The notes below the pieces were generated by a model. That model was not told the DNA's origin. It made no database searches and was given only the letters and a program-made list of their open reading frames with translations. 64,000 nucleotides of DNA, from contig NZ_JAVLAT010000001.1 in assembly GCF_032190615.1 (NCBI RefSeq), positions 620,001-684,000 of the forward strand. Direction: 5' to 3'. This stretch comes from Brucella pseudogrignonensis (GTDB lineage Bacteria; Pseudomonadota; Alphaproteobacteria; Rhizobiales; Rhizobiaceae). Shown in pieces: positions 61,135 to 64,000 of this stretch. Made by a program: the position numbers and the translations under genes. The stretch's first letter is position 1. Each line of letters begins with the position of its first letter.

Positions 61135-62277
61135 ATGTCGATGCATTTTTCTCAAACAGAACGAGACCTCGCCGCTGGTGGCGTGCTGACCATCGACCTC
61201 CAAGCTCTGCGCCACAATTATGCGACCATTGCAAAACGCATCGCGCCAACCCGCGCTGCTGCTGTTGTGAAGGCGGATTCCTATGGCTTGGGCGCAAACC
61301 GCGTCGCACCGGCTTTTTATGAAGCAGGTTGCCGCGATTTCTTCGTCGCCCATCTTGGCGAGGCATTTGCCCTTCGCCCTTTTCTCAATCCTGATGCAAC
61401 GCTTTATGTGCTCAATGGTTTGCAGCCCGGCACGGAAGCTGCCTGTGCACGCGAGAAAATCCTGCCTGTTCTCAACTCGTTGGAGCAAATTGCAAACTGG
61501 TCGGCACTTGCGGCAAGCCTGAACGAAAAACTGCCCGCGCTCTTGCAAATTGATACTGGCATGTCGCGCCTTGGCCTGTCCGCCAAAGAACTCGATCAGC
61601 TTGTCGATGACAAGCACCTTCTGGACCATATCGATGTGAAATTCGTCATCAGCCATCTGGCAAGCGGTGATGAGCCGGAAAACCCCGCCAATGCGCGCCA
61701 GCTAGCAGCGATGTCGGCAGCGCTTGCCCGTTTGCCAAAAATGCCCGTGGCATTTTCAAACTCCGGCGGTTGTTTTCTCGAAAAGACCTATCACTTCAAT
61801 CTCGCCCGTCCGGGTGTAGCGCTTTATGGCGTTGGACCTGCCGCTGGCGAAAATCCGATTAAGCCTGTGCTGGAACTCTCCGCCCGCGTCATTCAGGTGC
61901 GCGATATCGATAAAGGTGCGGCGGTCGGTTACGGCGGCACATTCATCGCCGAAAAACCTATGCGGATTGCCACCATTGCAGTCGGCTATGCCGATGGCTG
62001 GTTCCGCGCTTTGAGCAATAAGGGTTCTGCCTTTTATGGCGACACACGCCTGCCGATTGTCGGTCGCGTCTCGATGGACTCCATCACGCTTGACGTCACG
62101 GCCCTGCCCGAAGGCACGCTCACACTCGGCAGCATGGTCGAACTCGTCGGCCCACATCAGCGGCTCGAAGATGTGGCACGTGATTGCGACACCATTCCCT
62201 ATGAAATCCTGACTTCGTTAGGCCACCGCTATGCCCGTGTTTACGTGGATGGCCCAACACCAAAAGAAAAAGCATAA
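61135..62277 (+). CDS. alr: Alanine racemase, catabolic type
   Basis: A 380-aa PLP enzyme interconverting L- and D-alanine. The PLP Lys is in [20 protein letters not shown]; the other catalytic residue, Tyr, is in [23 protein letters not shown] and [10 protein letters not shown] are also conserved. The most likely start is 61135 ([11 protein letters not shown]), matching the Brucella protein; 61126 and 61141 are alternatives. With dadA 13 bp downstream it forms an L-alanine breakdown unit; it may also supply D-Ala for the cell wall. Confidence 0.9.
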   Translation: MSMHFSQTERDLAAGGVLTIDLQALRHNYATIAKRIAPTRAAAVVKADSYGLGANRVAPAFYEAGCRDFFVAHLGEAFALRPFLNPDATLYVLNGLQPGTEAACAREKILPVLNSLEQIANWSALAASLNEKLPALLQIDTGMSRLGLSAKELDQLVDDKHLLDHIDVKFVISHLASGDEPENPANARQLAAMSAALARLPKMPVAFSNSGGCFLEKTYHFNLARPGVALYGVGPAAGENPIKPVLELSARVIQVRDIDKGAAVGYGGTFIAEKPMRIATIAVGYADGWFRALSNKGSAFYGDTRLPIVGRVSMDSITLDVTALPEGTLTLGSMVELVGPHQRLEDVARDCDTIPYEILTSLGHRYARVYVDGPTPKEKA

Positions 62278-62290
62278 AACAGAGGCGAAC

Positions 62291-63541
62291 ATGCAGATCA
62301 CCATTCTCGGCAGCGGCGTCATTGGCGTCACCACGGCCTATTATCTGGCCAAACAAGGTCACGAGGTTACCGTTGTTGACCGTGAAGAAGGCCCTGCGTT
62401 GGAAACCAGCTTTGCCAATGCCGGACAGGTTTCGCCGGGCTACGCATCGCCATGGGCTGCCCCCGGCATTCCATTAAAAGCCGCCAAATGGCTGTTTCAG
62501 AAACATGCGCCGCTGGTTCTGTGCCTGACCTCTGATCCAAAGCAATATAGCTGGCTGTTGCAGATGCTCGCGAACTGTACGGAGAGACGCTACAAGGTCA
62601 ACAAAAGTCGCATGGTACGCGTGGCCGAATATAGCCGCGATTGCCTTATGGCACTGCGCAATGAAACCGGCATCCAATATGATCAGCGCACGCAGGGCAC
62701 GTTGCAGCTGTTCCGTGAGCAATATCAGCTTGATGGCATCGGCAACGATATTGAAGTTCTGCGTCAGGATGGCGTACCGTTTGAAGTGCTCGACCGGGAA
62801 GACTGCGTGCGTGTTGAACCAGCTCTGGCCCGCGCCCGCGATAAATTTGTCGGCGGCCTGCGCTTGCCCAATGATGAAACCGGCGATTGCTTCAAATTCA
62901 CCAATGAACTGGCCAAAATTGCCGAAGGTCTTGGCGTTAAATTCCGCTTTGGTGTGGATATCAAATCGCTGCTCATGTCCGGCGGCAAGGTGTCGGGTGT
63001 TGAAACTTCGCAAGGCATTCTGACGGCTGACCGTTATGTCGTGGCACTTGGCAGCTACACGCCTGCACTGGTCAAGTCGCTTGGGCTGAACGCCCCGATC
63101 TATCCGGTCAAGGGCTATTCGATCACCGCACCGATCATCAATGAAGAGCTGGCCCCTGTCTCGACCGTGCTGGATGAGAGCTTCAAGATTGCCATCACCC
63201 GCCTTGGCGACCGTATCCGCGTCGGCGGCATGGCCGAGGTTTCAGGCTTCACCAAAGATCTGCCCGCTGCACGTCGTGCAACGCTTGATCTGTCGGTGAG
63301 CGATCTATTCCCCGGTGGCGATCTCAAGGCTGCAACCTTCTGGTCGGGCCTGCGTCCAATGACGCCGGATTCAACGCCGATCATCGGTGCAACCCGCTAC
63401 GAAAATGTGTTCATCAATGCGGGCCACGGCACGCTTGGCTGGACCATGGGTCCGGGTTCCGGCAAGCTGCTCGCGGACCTTATCTCGGGTAACAAGCCAG
63501 ACATTCAGGCTGATGATTTAAGCATCGCCCGCTACTCATAA
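62291..63541 (+). CDS. dadA: D-amino-acid dehydrogenase DadA
   Basis: A 416-aa FAD enzyme oxidising D-alanine and other D-amino acids to keto acids, passing electrons to the respiratory chain. FAD motif [20 protein letters not shown] then [10 protein letters not shown] (residues 3-32); [20 protein letters not shown] is diagnostic of DadA; the C-terminal [20 protein letters not shown] completes the FAD site. GAGGCG precedes the ATG. Second gene of alr-dadA. Confidence 0.93.
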   Translation: MQITILGSGVIGVTTAYYLAKQGHEVTVVDREEGPALETSFANAGQVSPGYASPWAAPGIPLKAAKWLFQKHAPLVLCLTSDPKQYSWLLQMLANCTERRYKVNKSRMVRVAEYSRDCLMALRNETGIQYDQRTQGTLQLFREQYQLDGIGNDIEVLRQDGVPFEVLDREDCVRVEPALARARDKFVGGLRLPNDETGDCFKFTNELAKIAEGLGVKFRFGVDIKSLLMSGGKVSGVETSQGILTADRYVVALGSYTPALVKSLGLNAPIYPVKGYSITAPIINEELAPVSTVLDESFKIAITRLGDRIRVGGMAEVSGFTKDLPAARRATLDLSVSDLFPGGDLKAATFWSGLRPMTPDSTPIIGATRYENVFINAGHGTLGWTMGPGSGKLLADLISGNKPDIQADDLSIARYS

Positions 63542-63552
63542 GCGTAACACTA

Positions 63553-64000
63553 TCAAAAACTCGGTGGTGTGCAGGCGCTCACCACCTCACAGGCCACTGG
63601 CCCCACGCATTTGAAACGATGCGGCAGCTTGCTTGAGAAATAATAGGCATCGCCCGGACCTAAGATACGACGCTCGCTGCCGACCGTCACTTCGATGCGA
63701 CCGGAAATCACGATGCCGCCCTCCTCGCCTTCATGCATGAGCAGAACCTTGCCGGTATCTGAACCCGGCTCATAGCGCTCTTTGAGGATTTGCAACGAAC
63801 GCGAGAACAAGTGATCACCCACTTGCCGATAGGAAATCGGCCCCTTGCCGATCTCCACCAACTCATCCGCCTGATAAAAGACCTTGTGCGGTGCATCCGG
63901 CTCAAGCGCAAAAAACTCGGCCATTCCGATAGGAATTCCATCCAGAATGCGCTTTAATGCACCCACCGACGGATTGGACTGATTGGCTTCGATCAGCGAT
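63553..64000 (-). CDS. XRE-cupin transcriptional regulator, 5' end outside window
   Basis: The last 148 residues of a PuuR-like regulator. The reading frame runs off the right edge (SLIEANQSNPSVGALKRILD is the end of an HTH-XRE domain), so the ATG is beyond 64000. The C-terminal cupin contains GKVLLMHEGEEGGIVISGRI and GPGDAYYFSSKLPHRF with the His residues of the metal or ligand site. It converges on dadA. Such regulators often control amine or amino-acid catabolism. Confidence 0.85.
   Translation of the reverse strand, partial: SLIEANQSNPSVGALKRILDGIPIGMAEFFALEPDAPHKVFYQADELVEIGKGPISYRQVGDHLFSRSLQILKERYEPGSDTGKVLLMHEGEEGGIVISGRIEVTVGSERRILGPGDAYYFSSKLPHRFKCVGPVACEVVSACTPPSF

Noticed and set aside
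1-64000. CRISPR arrays, rRNA genes, prophage or conjugative genes
   Set aside because: No regularly spaced repeats, rRNA sequence, integrase, capsid or transfer genes were found in the window.

Overview
The window is a chromosomal segment of an alphaproteobacterium of the order Hyphomicrobiales, most likely Brucellaceae (the Brucella/Ochrobactrum group). The evidence is a fused trpE(G) with a Trp-Trp-Trp leader peptide, the linked cell-cycle genes sciP, eipA, chpT and ctrA, a cluster of GANTC (CcrM) sites upstream of ctrA, and protein sequences that read like Brucella orthologues (MnmA, EipA, ChpT, CtrA, DadA). No phage, plasmid, CRISPR or rRNA genes were seen. Nearly all genes are intact; the two genes at the window edges are cut only by the window.

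Layout. 1-2500: trpE(G) (3' end outside the window) with its trpL leader peptide and attenuator, then a structured intergenic region and an Lrp gene. 3000-7100: a MarR/MFS pair facing a DUF2333/Rsm22 pair. 7500-10500: choline importer choXWV. 10500-15840: dipeptide-type importer dppABCDF on the minus strand, with a terminator-like hairpin between dppA and dppB. 16360-18820: NolR-like ArsR regulator, SpoU-type RNA methyltransferase and mnmA. 19130-24150: the cell-cycle block (sciP, eipA, chpT, ctrA, fliJ-like gene) plus a GNAT enzyme and a membrane-anchored coiled-coil protein. 24200-29040: a WYL regulator with a divergent ABM-like protein, an AbrB-type membrane protein, and a DegT aminotransferase with a Gfo/Idh/MocA oxidoreductase (nucleotide-sugar type). 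29100-29380: a small palindrome-rich element with about 24-bp terminal inverted repeats, ending just upstream of the promoter of an elongator tRNA-Met. 29700-33570: two small membrane proteins, a truncated haemoglobin, and an arginine catabolic pair (arginase, ornithine cyclodeaminase) with a divergent Lrp regulator. 33700-37740: Old Yellow Enzyme with an ArsR regulator, then Tex. 37770-47430: a three-gene importer of the ferric/2-aminoethylphosphonate class beside a lysine (pipecolate/2-aminoadipate) catabolic set: amaA, a LysR regulator, hglS and amaB. 47640-49800: purU and a SIS-domain isomerase. 49830-55140: an RND efflux operon with two adaptor proteins. 55280-60400: YdeP-type molybdopterin oxidoreductase with a 97-aa partner, L-lactate dehydrogenase and an outer-membrane beta-barrel. 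60440-64000: Lrp regulator, alanine racemase, D-amino-acid dehydrogenase, and an XRE-cupin regulator running off the window.

Functional themes. Amino-acid catabolism is prominent (arginine, lysine, alanine), each set next to its own Lrp or LysR regulator. Solute uptake is also prominent (choline, peptides, an AEP/iron-type importer). The cell-cycle block holds most of the CtrA circuit within 5 kb. Two families of dispersed palindromic repeats (at least six copies) lie in untranslated gaps, several inside operons or leaders. The most unusual sequences are the hairpin-rich element at 29109-29376, the repeat nested inside a terminator at 30793-30931, and a three-hairpin intergenic stretch at 2081-2189 that could be a small RNA.
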